Shown one piece after another: positions 1 through 12,153 of a stretch of DNA of 64,000 nucleotides. Below the pieces are notes generated by a model. It was not told the DNA's origin and searched no databases. It was given only the letters and a program-made list of their open reading frames with translations. Position 1 is the stretch's first letter, and the number at the start of each line of letters is the position of its first letter. Made by a program: the position numbers and the translations under genes. The DNA is from Trichopria drosophilae (taxonomy: Eukaryota; Arthropoda; Insecta; Hymenoptera; Diapriidae), in NCBI GenBank assembly GCA_030407085.1, contig CM059586.1:83387501-83451500 (forward strand). The letters are read 5' to 3'.

Positions 1-260
1 TTTCGGGAATTGTTTGATTTAGTTTGTTGGTCCGCAGCCGGATGGCGCTTCGATCGTTGTGGTTGACGGTCGCATTTGTTGCGGGGCCAGATCGCTTCCT
101 GCTCTCGACGAGAAATTGCTGTACGCAACGTCTCAACAAACGCGGTATTATTCTTGTTACCGGTGCAAATAAAAACAAAATAAAGCAGCACCAGAATCAA
201 AAGAAAATATTAACCGTGCAACATCCTCCGCAGGCTGATTGAAATAAAGTCGCTAAAAAT
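1..260. other. GC-elevated block at the left edge, unknown
   Basis: This edge block is visibly richer in G and C than the AT-rich DNA that follows. It contains a 72-residue open frame (24-242, plus) with no ATG start and no recognisable motif. It could be the edge of an exon or of a conserved noncoding element. With one side cut off, neither can be supported. Confidence 0.25.
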
Positions 261-840
261 AAAAAACTTAAAAGTTTCAAAATGTTCCCTGTTCAGACGC
301 CAAAAACATATTTATTTACGACATTTTAGGTTGGAAAATGTTGCATTTGGAAATTGCAATTCAGGTTCTAAAACTTCCTAAAAATAATTATTTTTCTACA
401 CAATTAAAAATAATAATAAAATCAAAAATACATGACTACGGAACGAACATTCATAGCGATTTATGCTAAACCTATTTTAAAGGTCTGAAATTGGTGTATT
501 TACAAAAAATGACGAAAAACTGAAGTCACTCTCGCAAGCTCTATTTCTGGACATGTCAACAAAAAATTGCTGCATTAAATCAGCAATTTACAATTTATTA
601 CAAAACTAACCATGTAGATGTATATACAATAATTCCTTCGAACAACATATTCAAAAAATTTTCAAGAAATAATATATATAGCCTTTTTTCATAGTTATTT
701 AGCAACATTAATAGAAATGATTTTTCCCGTTTAATGTTATTTTTTCGTACGTTCCACTATACAAGTATTTTCGAGTTATTTATGAAAGATAATAACATGT
801 TTAATAATTACTGTAGTATTACGAGCAACAGATTATATAT
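261..840. other. AT-rich intergenic DNA, nothing recognised
   Basis: Low-complexity AT-rich sequence with frequent stops in all frames. I see no gene, RNA or repeat structure here. Confidence 0.6.
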
Positions 841-1188
841 GGAAACAATTTTGTTCGAAATTTCGCAGTCTCAGACGGTAATTTAGGGCCCGTAGCTCTG
901 TATGTACTTACATTACACAAGGCTAATTTTAAACAAGGTTATATACAATATAACTATTAATAACGGTAATAGTTACCATTCCGGTTACTATTTTTTGTAG
1001 TAAAAATTATTCGAGTTGTGTAACTTTTACTACCTACATTGTAAATATTTTATAACATTATTTAAAACATAGTAAAATGTACCCAATTATCGTAAGTATT
1101 GTCAGAAATAATAGCAACTTTTCGTACAACAATAGTTTGTCCGTAGCTTACCGTCTGAGGCGGTAAAATTTCCAAAACAATTTTTCTT
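841..1188. mobile_element. MITE with about 40-bp imperfect terminal inverted repeats
   Basis: The left end (841-881) and the reverse complement of the right end (1148-1188) align along about 40 bp, sharing GAAA...AATT, AAATTT and CTCAGACGGTAA. The interior of about 270 bp is AT-rich with no ORF, as expected for a non-autonomous element. The right end also resembles the ends of elements at 24.3 and 55.5 kb (GGTAAAATTTCC followed by TTTTTCTT), so this is probably a diverged member of that family. No clean target-site duplication could be assigned. Confidence 0.6.
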
Positions 1189-3675
1189 CATATACTAATT
1201 TAAAATATGTTAGGTTGATAAAACATTTGATTACTATTTCCCATTTATCTCCGGAAGTAAGACGGATCGTATGTAAAATGTGAAACACGGTACCCCTTCC
1301 ATATCGCAATAAATATATATACAGATATTTTAATAATGTATATATACTATTTACATATCTCCCTGAAAATGTCAAATATCAATTTTTATACCTACACTTG
1401 GTAATGTGAATGTTTCTCATATAATATGCATACCTGGGCAAAGTTACATAGCAACAAATGATTTTTTAATTGTCAATTCAAGATTAATTAATAACCTTAT
1501 CTGCATATTAATTACGTAATAATACGGTGCTATACTTAAAAAGTATATGTTCATCATCTGACATAAAAAATGAAGTCCTAACCATCGACATACGTCACCC
1601 AAGATCATTTGTTTTCGGAAAGAATGCGATAAAAGTTTGACAAATGAAGAATCAATTTTACGAAAAACCTGTTTTTGGATGGATACAAGCTTCAAACACG
1701 AGGAGGTCACAATTTGAAAATTCTGTCAATAAACGCCAATATATCGGATCAACTCACAAAAAAATTGTTTTCACTTTTAAAAAAATTGAGCGAAACATCA
1801 ATCACCGAATCATCAAGAAATGCATATTTTCATAGCCCTCGAACGACAGTTTAAAAAAAAGTAATTAAATCATCTTTCAAGATAATGTCCTCGGCTGTGT
1901 CACTTTATATTTTGGTGCAATTCAGGATACACATTTTGAAGTATCAATTAACCGGGTTTTATTGGATAAATTAGATGCCATCTATCGACACGGTTTTATT
2001 GTATTTTGTTACAGTAATGGATTACACCCTTTTCACTGGTTGCACTTGCGCAACCGCATTTTATCACTCGAATGTTGCGGGTGAAAAGTTCATATTCAAA
2101 GAATATATATGCATACATAAACAAGGAATTTTAAATGCATCATTTTAGACATATTTTTCACTATTAAAGCTTTAAAAGAATGTAAATTTTACAAATAAAT
2201 CGGTTAATTTTACAGAAAGGGACAACGACTAAAATATCTGCTATATTTGAAGACATTATCTGCAAATTCAACAGATTTATGTGGAAATATAATAGCATTA
2301 TCTGTAAATACTGAACATAATTGTGTTGTTGTTGTATACAAAGAGAATTTTTCTCCGGGTAATATAATCGGTAGTTAATGTATAAATTTCAACTATACTA
2401 AACACTTTCTGAATGTGAATAACCCATCTATATGAATAGTTAAAAAGCTAACAAAATAGTAGGATACGACACCGCTATGGTTTTTAGTTAATTTTATAAT
2501 CTAAACAGTGACCTCAACGAACTAATCAACGTAGTTGTGCGAAATCTAACTGTTTAGATAGTAAATTCAACTATTTTGTTCCGTGTATAGATGCAGGAGC
2601 CGTAATCGGCAATAGTCGGGATAATTTCAGTTTATCTTTAGTACAAAATTCATAAAATGAAAGCTCCGAAATCTCAATGTATAAAAGTGAATGTTAGGAT
2701 AAAAAAAGTACCAATTTGACAGCATTAATTAACGGTGGTCCATATTGGGAATTTTTTACAATAGTTTTCAATTGAAGAATTTTAGAGAGTTCCATCAAAA
2801 GAATTCATAATTTTTCATTTACGTGAACCGCACTTGATATATTATTAAAACAAACATTTTCAAAGTTGCTACAACCATTAGTTGTTTATAAGTCACATAT
2901 ATATGCCATCAGTTAAATAAATTGGATAACAGGCTTATAAACAATTGGCTATTCAAATCGAAGCGGAGATTTGCCTCTTTCCAGAGACTCTCTTCCACCT
3001 CTGTGACTGATGAAAAAATCAGGTCATTTCATGGATTTAGACCCCGGGTTATATGGGTATGTTTGCGAAAAATATTTAATATAGTTTCAAAGAAATTAAT
3101 TTTTATTATTAATCATATTGTTGCCGGGAGAATGTATTGTTATTCTTTAAACAAAATGAAACCTGCAAAAATAATTTGTTAAACAATTTTTATTAATGAC
3201 TCAAATTTTCTTATTTCCCGCCAGTTCAGAATTTTTTAAAAATCAATGGATTTTAACACGTGATGTATTCCGAGAAAATGACAACTTTACTCTATAAATT
3301 GCAAATTTCTCAAGCTAACGTCGAACATGTCTATTTATTAAAAAAAATGATTACTCTTCACAAGTTCTGAATAATTTTAGTGATCGGGTAAAAAATGTTG
3401 AAAAATTCGTTCAGTAATGGTGTAGAAAGTCTTTTTCTCAAAAATAGAAATCGTCATTCTTTAAACTCGATTCATTTAAACAAAAAATTAACGAGTGCTA
3501 AGAAGAAAGTTCGAGTCATGAAGAAGTTGTTTAACAATTTAGTTTTGGAGGTCTCAAATATTTTTCGAGAACAGTAATATATTCCGAGCTCTAACTGCCT
3601 TATATTCTAGACACCAACTATGTGGTTCAATGGCCTCTTATATGTCCCCGACTAAATGGCGGTGTTTGTTATAAA
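1189..3675. other. AT-rich intergenic DNA without recognisable genes
   Basis: About 2.5 kb of AT-rich DNA. Short open frames at 1444-1710 (minus), 2922-3182 and 3395-3577 (plus) have biased Lys/Asn/Phe/Ile composition and no domain. They look like chance ORFs. Confidence 0.6.
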
Positions 3676-3824
3676 TTTTGGGCCCCCAAATTCGACAACC
3701 GAAATCACTAAAGTGAAAGGGTTTGGTGGGTCCATGTTTATGGATAATAATAATTGTTAATAACAATTAACTGCACCACTTTCAGGCACCCTACCCAAAA
3801 AATTCGGATTCAGGGGCCCAAAAT
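3676..3824. repeat. Small foldback repeat with TTTTGGGCCCC ends
   Basis: TTTTGGGCCCCC near 3677 faces its complement GGGGCCCAAAA ending near 3823. The inner arms also pair imperfectly (a TTTGGTGGG-type stretch against CCTACCCAAA) around an AATTGTTAATAACAATTA core. The roughly 150-bp size without coding capacity fits a degenerate MITE or foldback element. The superfamily cannot be told. Confidence 0.45.
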
Positions 3825-4405
3825 ACATTACACAAAAACTTTTTTTATTTCAACATTTTTGAAACAGTTTAACACCATTGAAAAGAGCGGATCTTGACCC
3901 ATAAGAAATAACTAGTCACGAAATTTTGCGTTTAAATGCTAAAATATACTGTTAAACTTCATGAAAAAACAGTGCAAAATTGGGGTATAAAGGGTTAAAG
4001 TAAAAAAATGTTTAGTGCATACATCTTGCTTAGAGTCAATTTTCTTATTTAATACGAGTTTTCAGTCGCTTTTCTTGTATTGCTTTTTACATTGCAATGT
4101 TTAGCAATTGATATTTACGTCAATGAGCAAATATGTACTGTTTTCATTTGGTTTAAATGAGTTACTTTCAGTTGGTGGGTTCGGTAGCAAAATGGGGTTA
4201 AGTTCGGCAGGCATATAATTTTTCTGTTTTTTATTAGTTATGTGGACCATATTACCAAGGAAAATATAGTAATTCCTAAATCATATTTCTCCATGTGCCA
4301 TCAACAAATACGAGGTATTAATATAGATTCACGCCACAGTTGATTTTACTAAATCGAATACACGATTATGCTTTTGGTTCCATTATCCTGATGTTATAGA
4401 AGGTA
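3825..4405. other. AT-rich intergenic DNA, nothing recognised
   Basis: No ORF, structural RNA or repeat is apparent here. Confidence 0.55.
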
Positions 4406-4409
4406 ATAC

Positions 4410-5110
4410 AACGTCACATCCGTGAAAACCTGGATGTCCGTTATCAGGTTTCCTTTCTCCGGGAATAATATACATTCGACACTGAATCAATCAAAGAGCA
4501 GCGTCATTCGCGGATTACTGTCCCAGAGTCGCGCATCGGATGCCGATAATGTAATTCAATCAACACCATTATTCCGATTTCGATTTTCGGGCCCGAATTC
4601 CTAGATGACGAATTTCGTACACGGTGCGTGGCTCCTCCAACACATCGATCTTCTTCGCGCGTTGAATTTTCCGTAATTCGGTCCGTTTTGGGAATGGCGC
4701 CTGCTTTTTGTGTGTCGTGCGCTCCAGTTGGGGGACGCGCATATCGTGCCATCGGGGGATAAGCGTGTATTTCCCATATACATGCAAGGGATATATAGAG
4801 ATGTGTGTATATGTACATGGGAAAAGCCGCACAATGGAGTCATCAATCATTTCGTACGAGAGTCGCTCGATTGCCCTGCCTCTCTAACCTAACTGCGAGG
4901 CCACGCTTGCTCGCCCGCTTTTGCTGCAAGCGCCGGGAATGAATACGCACGTAATCGAATACATTTAGGAATATATACACGGTTGCACACGTTTCGTTAT
5001 GTATTTTGGAGGCAGGCACAACCACCATGCCGCCTTCCAACATATTTCTACCTATATATGTATATAGATACCGAAACTCGGCGCCCACCGTTCAGCATGC
5101 TACTTCGATT
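4410..5110. promoter_or_regulatory. GC-elevated island, candidate conserved regulatory element upstream of labial
   Basis: This 0.7-kb block differs sharply in composition from its surroundings, with many CpGs and little homopolymer. Several short frames are open on both strands (for example 4504-4818 minus and 4710-4892 plus), which is what loss of AT-rich stops produces, and none resembles a protein. It holds two exact copies of ATCAATCA (4486-4493 and 4842-4849), the reverse complement of TGATTGAT, the bipartite Pbx/Exd-Hox1 site. A cis-regulatory role for labial is an inference from composition, motif content and position about 21 kb upstream. Confidence 0.4.
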
Positions 5111-6480
5111 TCAATCCGGAAATCTAATTATGTAATCTCGTTAGGCCTCGCTTTGCAAATTGATCGATCGCACTTTTGACATCGCGTTCATATGCGCGAC
5201 GAATCATCCCATATTCGTTTAGCATAAGATAAAAACAACCTAATTCGAAGTATAGTCTGTTTCAGGTGGATGAGAAATAGACTATTCCATAGTGCAGGTG
5301 CTAAATTTTCGAGAAATCTTGAGATATGCACCTTTTCTTGGATACGGGTCCAAGGATGAGGAAATTTGGAGTTCCCAAAAAAATGTAACTAATTAAAAAA
5401 AAAAAAAAATAATTGAATGCTTCTCTCGAAAATTCAATCAGCGAAAATAGATCGCAGCTTATATCCGCGATATAATATCGTCGAATAAATGACACATCGT
5501 GTATGATTGCTGTGGTAAAAAGATGGTTCAGGGCTAAGCTGCATTAGGGATGCTTACTATTAATAATCTTTAAAAGATTGAAGTCATTATGAATACAAAA
5601 TATAGCGTAACGTTTTGCACCATCATGTTTTTCACCTGAAAACAAACTGTGACTTAGTTTGGTTTTCAGCAGGTCAATGATCTTAAGCAACGTCAAAATT
5701 ATTACAAAAGTGTTATCCAAAGAAAAAGAAAAAGAAATATATATATATATATAGATTTTTACGCCCATGCTGGAGTGGAAATTTGAGCATCAGCTTTGGA
5801 GAAATTTATAGCACTATTGTCAAAAATATGGACGTAACATTCGAAAGGTGGATATTTTGAAAAAAAAATGTTAAATCTTTCAAAATATTCATCAACCGAA
5901 AGTAAATTATAACGAAGTCTTGAGGTCGTTACCGTTTCGCAAATTTTCAAAAGTGCAAGATAATTTGATTGGATTTGCTTAAAACATCCTTTCAATGTTT
6001 ACTTTTATCAAATTCATAAAGTGCTGAAAAATGTCTTGCTCTTTTGTGTACTAGCTTTTGCCGTTTTCTAAAAATACACCCAAAAGGCGTTTATTTACGA
6101 AAATTTGGAAAAAAGTTTTCAATTTAAGGATAATCAGAGTTATATCATCCTTCTAGTGTACTTTTAATTATTGCGGCTTGTAACATTTACAACCGAACAG
6201 AGCAAAAAGTACAAAAGCCAAATGATAAAACTTTAGTTATCCCAAAATTTAAAACATTTTTGCAATTTTGGTAAATAAACATATCTCAGTGAAGTCATCA
6301 TGCTTATTATTACGTCATAAATTTCCAGCCATTACATCGTGTACAGAAAAAATATATAACAATGACATTAAACCCACTTACATACACCTCATATTCTTTT
6401 ATAAAAAATAAAACGTAATCCTCTTTCGAGTTCAGAAAAATATTAGACCTGTTTGAAGCGTGTTAAATAACCTGTCACCT
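5111..6480. other. AT-rich intergenic DNA with simple repeats
   Basis: Contains an A run near 5395-5409 and a short (TA)n tract near 5738-5754. Minus-strand frames at 5301-5495, 5544-5768 and 5759-5995 are compositionally biased and unrecognised. No gene is supported. Confidence 0.55.
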
Positions 6481-6930
6481 TACTCGAGTAGCCACATCGC
6501 GATAGCATGGTACGTGGCTTTAATTGTTGACCAATCCCGAGAACGACACATCCGAAACGATCCCACAGAATCTTGTCATTCAAACATCAAGTTATGATCC
6601 ACAACGCAGAGTTGCAAGAAGGAAGGTTTTGCTTTCGTTCGAAGAGATACATTCGCCTATTCACCCTGGAAATCATCTGTTTACTGACTGGAATACGACA
6701 GGCTGGTGTATTAGTATCGAGCTTCACGCTGACAATGCATACGCCTCTTTTTTTCTGCCAAATAAAGAAATGACCAGCAAAATTCGAATGGAGCAGCAAC
6801 AGTTCCCCTGAGACAGAGAAACTGTACTGCGTCTTTTCCACTGAACTACGGTTTTTATTTGACAAAATCCCCTTTAAAACTAGGTGGATCCTCGATTTTG
6901 AGAGAATTAAACCATTTGTCACATATTCTC
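6480..6930. other. GC-elevated block open on both strands, identity unknown
   Basis: Two plus-strand frames (6524-6811 and 6573-6773) and a minus-strand frame (6587-6922, 111 residues) overlap here. None begins in a convincing context or shows a domain I know. Overlapping open frames on both strands are expected from locally lower AT content. It may be a decayed gene fragment or a conserved noncoding element, and the sequence alone does not decide. Confidence 0.3.
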
Positions 6931-7188
6931 AAGAGTATAGAAACAAATATTAACTGTACTATATGACACGGTGAAAAATGATTCGTATATTTAAAAAATT
7001 CAAAATAGTTTATGAGCTTTGGTATATTATATAGAGAATTTGTCTGTACACGTACTAATTTTCAGTTACCAACTTGTGAAGTCCCTCGTAGAGTTCAGTA
7101 CAATATTGTACACAAGGTCGGCAGTTCTCGGAGAACATCGGGCATTTTCTGTAAGTCTCTCGCAATAAGTATACAGTGAGTGAAACGT

Positions 7189-7368
7189 TATAGTAGAGTC
7201 CCGGTATATTTACCTGTCAGGTTCCTCGCCTCCCCCCCCCCCCCCTTCTCGTTATATTTACCAAACAAAGGAAAAGAGAACAGCGAGAGGTAAATACAAC
7301 GAGACGGAACCGCGCAAATATGCTGGGACGTAAATATAGAGACTCAATTCTACCGGGACTCCACTGTA
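7189..7368. mobile_element. pogo-like MITE, about 180 bp
   Basis: The right terminus (7351-7368), read inward, is TACAGTGGAGTCCCGGTA. The left terminus (7189-7206) is TATAGTAGAGTCCCGGTA, so 15 of 18 positions agree. Both ends begin with TA, matching the TA target duplication of Tc1/mariner/pogo elements, and CAGT(G/A)GA...CCCGG resembles pogo/Tigger termini. Subterminal segments also pair (GTTCC and TATATTTAC motifs on both sides). There is no ORF, so it would need a transposase in trans. A 14-base C run (7232-7245) lies in the left half. Confidence 0.7.
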
Positions 7369-7555
7369 CTTTGCTGCAGTCCGAAGTCAAATTCGTACAA
7401 TTTTCTAAATTATTTTTCTCAGTCTACTCATGAAATTGTTGGGTTTCGCCATAGTATGAATTTTTTTCAGAATCAAACAAATCAATGGAAATTCCTTGTT
7501 ATTATTTGGAATGACTGATTCTTAGCTCGAAATCAAAATACTCGACAAGAATTTA
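7369..7555. other. AT-rich spacer
   Basis: Short AT-rich stretch between the pogo-like MITE and the next GC-elevated block. Nothing is recognised. Confidence 0.5.
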
Positions 7556-7559
7556 CTTC

Positions 7560-7860
7560 AAGTTCTTTCTTCCTCTTTGCCTCTCTGTCGTTTCTGGATG
7601 TCCGCGGAGACATTTTTGTGAAGAACCATGGGTGGTTCGCATATAAAGGAAGTTGAAGCGTCTGAACGTGACAGTTGCGGCTCGGCATGACAATGCAGGT
7701 GCCTCATCCCACGTCAAAACTCAGCATGATGCCAAACGAGATTGGTACGCGAGGGCCGATCGACTGGTCTGCAATTGTTTAAGGGGATTACCGAAGGAGT
7801 TTACACGTCAAAGAGAACAGATCTTGTATTAAACAGAGAGCTAAAGTCGAATTTGTCCGG
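7560..7860. other. GC-elevated block, possible conserved noncoding element
   Basis: About 300 bp of mixed-composition sequence within AT-rich DNA. It has no credible ORF, no inverted-repeat ends and no RNA structure that I can see. It stands out only by composition. Confidence 0.25.
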
Positions 7861-10680
7861 ATCAAGTCAAGGAAATTCCGTTAAATCGCTTCCAATAATC
7901 ACACAGCTCATCTAGTTTGAAACTGAAGTCAAATGGTGCCTTTTCTACCTCTTGCATCCGAGACGAAAAAAATTTAAACCTATTTACTGTAAACCAGACG
8001 TCATTTGACCTCGTCATATTACGTAATAGGAGCAAAACAATCACTTTTGTCTACAGGTATGGCTTAGCATTAAGTGTTTTTCTAGTGTTTCGTCAATATT
8101 TGTAATGTTTTTAATTGGATATATTAAATTACAAATGGGTAATCCTAAGTTTTCGAAAAAGGGATTTGCTGTTGATTCTGTTGTTTGTTTTAGAAAATTC
8201 TAAGAATCTGTTTAAGAATCTTTGTGATTATACTGATAATTCGTTTAGGAAACATTCTTTGTTATTATTTAGAATTACTGACTGTTAGCTCAAATTCAAA
8301 ATGTTTGACAAGAATTATGCATTTCGAAATTTTATAATTTGAAGAGAAATGATATTACAAAATACTATGTGATGTATCTTAAAAATGAAATAATCTTGTT
8401 ATTATAAATTATTATTATAAATGTAGGAATATTGTTAAAGTTGAAACATCCGAATATCTCCATTGTAAATAGTGTCGACGCCTATATGGACGTAACGTTT
8501 GTTTTTAAATTAACGTTTCATGTACATATCATGTACATACTGCGTGCTATTATTTGAAGAAGAAAATATAATTATTTGGTTTAAGCATACCATATATCTT
8601 CTCCTGTTGTGTGTAGTTCAGTTGTAAGGAAAAGGAATCCAAATGCAGTGCCGTAAACATTAATTTTCTGTCATTTATTGTAAAAGTTTGGGAGACTCAT
8701 GTCGTGTAAATTGGGACACTTCATTTTGTTCTAAGTCGCTGCTATGTCATTCAAATAATATTTTGATGAATGGCATTGTATTCGTGATTGAATTTTATTT
8801 CATTGAAGCGTATTTACTTTATTTCATTTATCTAGATAGTTTTTCACCATGTCACGCACGACATTCAGTTCGCACACGGATTTTATATCGGATTCTCCCC
8901 CCCCCCCCCCCTCACAGTAATGATTCCTAACGCGGAACCAACTCCCCTCCCCTCACGTTAAGTAATTTATGGACGGCTCCATCCTGCTTAACTGATAAAA
9001 AAAAATTTTTTTTAAACGGCACGATCTAAATGAATAAATAATTATTTACAACATCGTGCTCGTTTTAAGAAGTGCATAACGAAACTAACTAATGACATTA
9101 ACATTAATTCCCTAATATCGAATAATTTTAAGAAAGACCTATAAAATGGTCGTTGAAGATAATATCTTAACCCGTTTCTTCATGAAATTGCATTTATTAA
9201 TATTACATATATTAAGGTTTGAATGATTTAGATGATTTTTTTTTATGCAGGTAATTCAAACGATGGAAATGAAATAAACGATGAGAGATATGTTAAAAAA
9301 CCCTGCACAAATTTGTTATTTTTGACCCACATTTTGTATTCCCCAGTTTGAATTTACAAAATCTCACAATGGGTTCGTAATTGGGGATACAACAAAAATC
9401 CTAGGTTATCAATATAGTATTATAACCGATATGATTAAAATATTCGGTAAACCTTCGGATGAGCAGCCCATTCGAAATCGAAAAATCGACAAGGTACATT
9501 TGATGTATTTTTTGCTCCTGAAAACGAATATGTCAATAGAAATTGGCGCTTAGACGTATCTTGACCGCTATCTTAAAAAAATAGGTAAAAAATGCGTGTT
9601 TTTTCCGTTTTTTCGATTTCCAATGGCTGCTCATCCAAAGGTCTACCAAATATTCATTTACAAAAACATTATAAGTAAAGAAATATCTTGACAATCACTA
9701 TTTTTAATCCTCTATCTTAAATACCCATGAAACCATTTTTTGATCGAAAAAAAGTATAAAAACGGGACTTTTACTTAAATAAGCTTTTATGTTTCGAGTT
9801 TCTCGCATTTCTGGGCATCGTAATAGAAAACGGTTATAGGTATTGGACTTAAATGGAAAATGGATGAAATAAGATAGGAAGAGATATACCAAAAGGTAAA
9901 CATTTGCATACACACTTATTCACTTTTTCTATGAAAATTATTATTAAATTATAGCCATTTAAGGATAAACAAATAATTTTAAATAAAAAAAATAAGAAAA
10001 AGTTATGACAATCGTAATTTAACATGTCAAACAACCAACAGTCATAATGCCGACACATAAAAAATAGACACATCGACAAGCGGACGTCATTTTTTGAAGT
10101 GTCGGGTTTTCAACCCGCGCCTGTTTTGATTAGTGGGATACTAGATAAAATAAGAGTATAGGAGTGTCGCAATTAGTAAAATTTCTTGTACTTCCAATAA
10201 AAGATATCATGTAACTCAATGTTAATTAAGGCGTATAAAACAGATCACACACCATGGAGCCTTGCTGAAGATTTCAGTGCATATGGACCAATGAAACGCC
10301 AAAAAAATATTCTACCTAATTTTTTCAAAAGAGTCTCGAATGATCACCTAACTGGGTTCAAAAAGTATCTTATATCTAGAAGTATAAAACCAATCGGTAC
10401 TCTGAAAAAGAAGAATTAGAAAATATAGTACAGAAATTAATATTATTTATTTCATTAATTAATTTAAAAATTGGCTAGATGAAAAAATGAATGAAGTAAT
10501 ATCGCTAAATATATATTTCATGCAAGATATATACGCATATTTGAAGAATGCAGTGAACTAGCTGTACCAGGTCATACCAAAATATAACCTAAAAGTTATA
10601 ACAGAAATCATTTTGATTTTTGATGAGAATAGTAATATGAAATGCACTTAAAAATGTGATTAAATAATGACATTTCTTTA
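7861..10680. other. AT-rich intergenic DNA with a C15 tract
   Basis: Contains a 15-base C run at 8897-8911, a CGGGTT/AACCCG mini-hairpin near 10102-10117, and chance frames such as 8688-8930 and 9849-10079 without recognisable protein features. No gene is supported. Confidence 0.55.
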
Positions 10681-10950
10681 GTATCAGTACAATATTTTCA
10701 GCGCAATTTGTCCGCCTTGGTAGTGGGTGATCAATTTAGCAACGAAAATAAACACGACGATGGATCAGTTTCCGGAATGGCCAATTACTCGTTAGACAAG
10801 CTGTCGTAACTTTCTGAACTCTTAATCGCTTTGTAATGAAAGAATAAATGGTCCATTGTCCTTTTCCATGTCATCGTTCGACGACGGGAGTCCCAACCAT
10901 CGGTTTAATTTTGGTTGTCATGCTGTCACCCTGGAATTTCTAAACCTGAT
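10680..10950. other. GC-elevated block, possible regulatory element
   Basis: A composition shift over about 270 bp. It contains TGATCAAT near 10728 (fits the loose Exd/Hox pattern TGATNNAT) and CTGTCA near 10931 (Hth/Meis type). These motifs are short and the regulatory reading is tentative. Confidence 0.25.
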
Positions 10951-12150
10951 ACGTACAGACCAGTCAAATGTTGCTGTATTAATGGAATCATAACTGTACC
11001 AATTTTGAATGAATTATTGTTCTTTTGCAACATATTCCGTAAAAATAGTTTAATTCAATACTGGCCTGGATTACATTGAAATTTTATTTTGACATGGTCA
11101 AAATGGATGAATCTTTAATCATCAATGACTTAAGTATTTCCAACATTAATATTAATTATTTTATTGTTTATAGGGCATTAGTTCTTATTATAATTTAGTA
11201 TTTTAATTTCAAAAGTATAAATAAAAGTTTTTACATATATTCTTATTTACAAAATAAATGGACTACAATAAATTAAAACTCACTGTTAATAAAATAATAA
11301 AACATTAAACAAGCATGAATAAATATTTTTTTGTAGGGATTGATACCATACAATCACTGTGCATTTTATAACAATTCTCGAAACTAACTTGTATCTAACT
11401 TAAGTTAAAATCCAATTAATATTACTTTATTAATATATTTCAATAGATGTACAAATTGATTGCAAAATAAGAGAGAATATGTTTACGTAAAAATTGTTGT
11501 CTGTGAAACTTTATTCAGTCTTGCTTTTATTTTCATACCTATTTTTTTCATTCGACTGGACAAACCCATTTATTCGCAGAGTAGAATTAATACCCATTCC
11601 ATCGATGTACTACCCAATAAATTAATTAAGCTTGAAATAATAAATCTAGGAAAACTAAAAAGACGTACGAAAACCCTGAAAGAAATTCCGTCTAAATATT
11701 GGCTAGTTTTCGGCTACTAAACGAGTATACTGTTCAGATTGTGGGTAATAAATGTAGCAATTTTTCCATACAAAATGTAACAATTTTGTGGATACAGAAT
11801 TTAGATAAGGTTTTAAAAATTTAATTATAGAAATTATTTTTACATGCTATTAAAAAGATAGATATATCAAGATATAAACTCTGTCTAAAATTTACACATA
11901 GAAGTACGAAGTACCTAAGTATATAATATGTACGACATTTTATCTTATTGTTATAAGTTGAAGACGATAACGATTTAGAATAACACATATAACGGCCACT
12001 GTTAATAATTACAAATATCCTCACTGCAAAATCCAGTGTCTAAATTTGAGTCACCCTTATCCTAATTTTTAAGTCATTTTCTAACGTGCCATAGGAAGAG
12101 ATTACAAATGACTTTGTTCGCGCGCCCCAGTCTCCAGTAACAGTTTGAAT
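10951..12150. other. AT-rich intergenic DNA, nothing recognised
   Basis: AT-rich throughout. Frames at 11460-11720 (plus) and 11821-12024 (minus) are Lys/Ile/Asn-rich and show no domain. Confidence 0.55.
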
Positions 12151-12153
12151 CTC

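Noticed and set aside
6524..6811. 95-residue plus-strand ORF
   Set aside because: It begins at TTG, is overlapped by an equally open minus-strand frame and has no recognisable family. Kept only as an unknown GC-elevated block.
8897..8911. C15 homopolymer (and C14 runs at 7,232 and 43,304)
   Set aside because: Long C runs are unusual in AT-rich DNA but are known mutational or assembly features. No function is implied.
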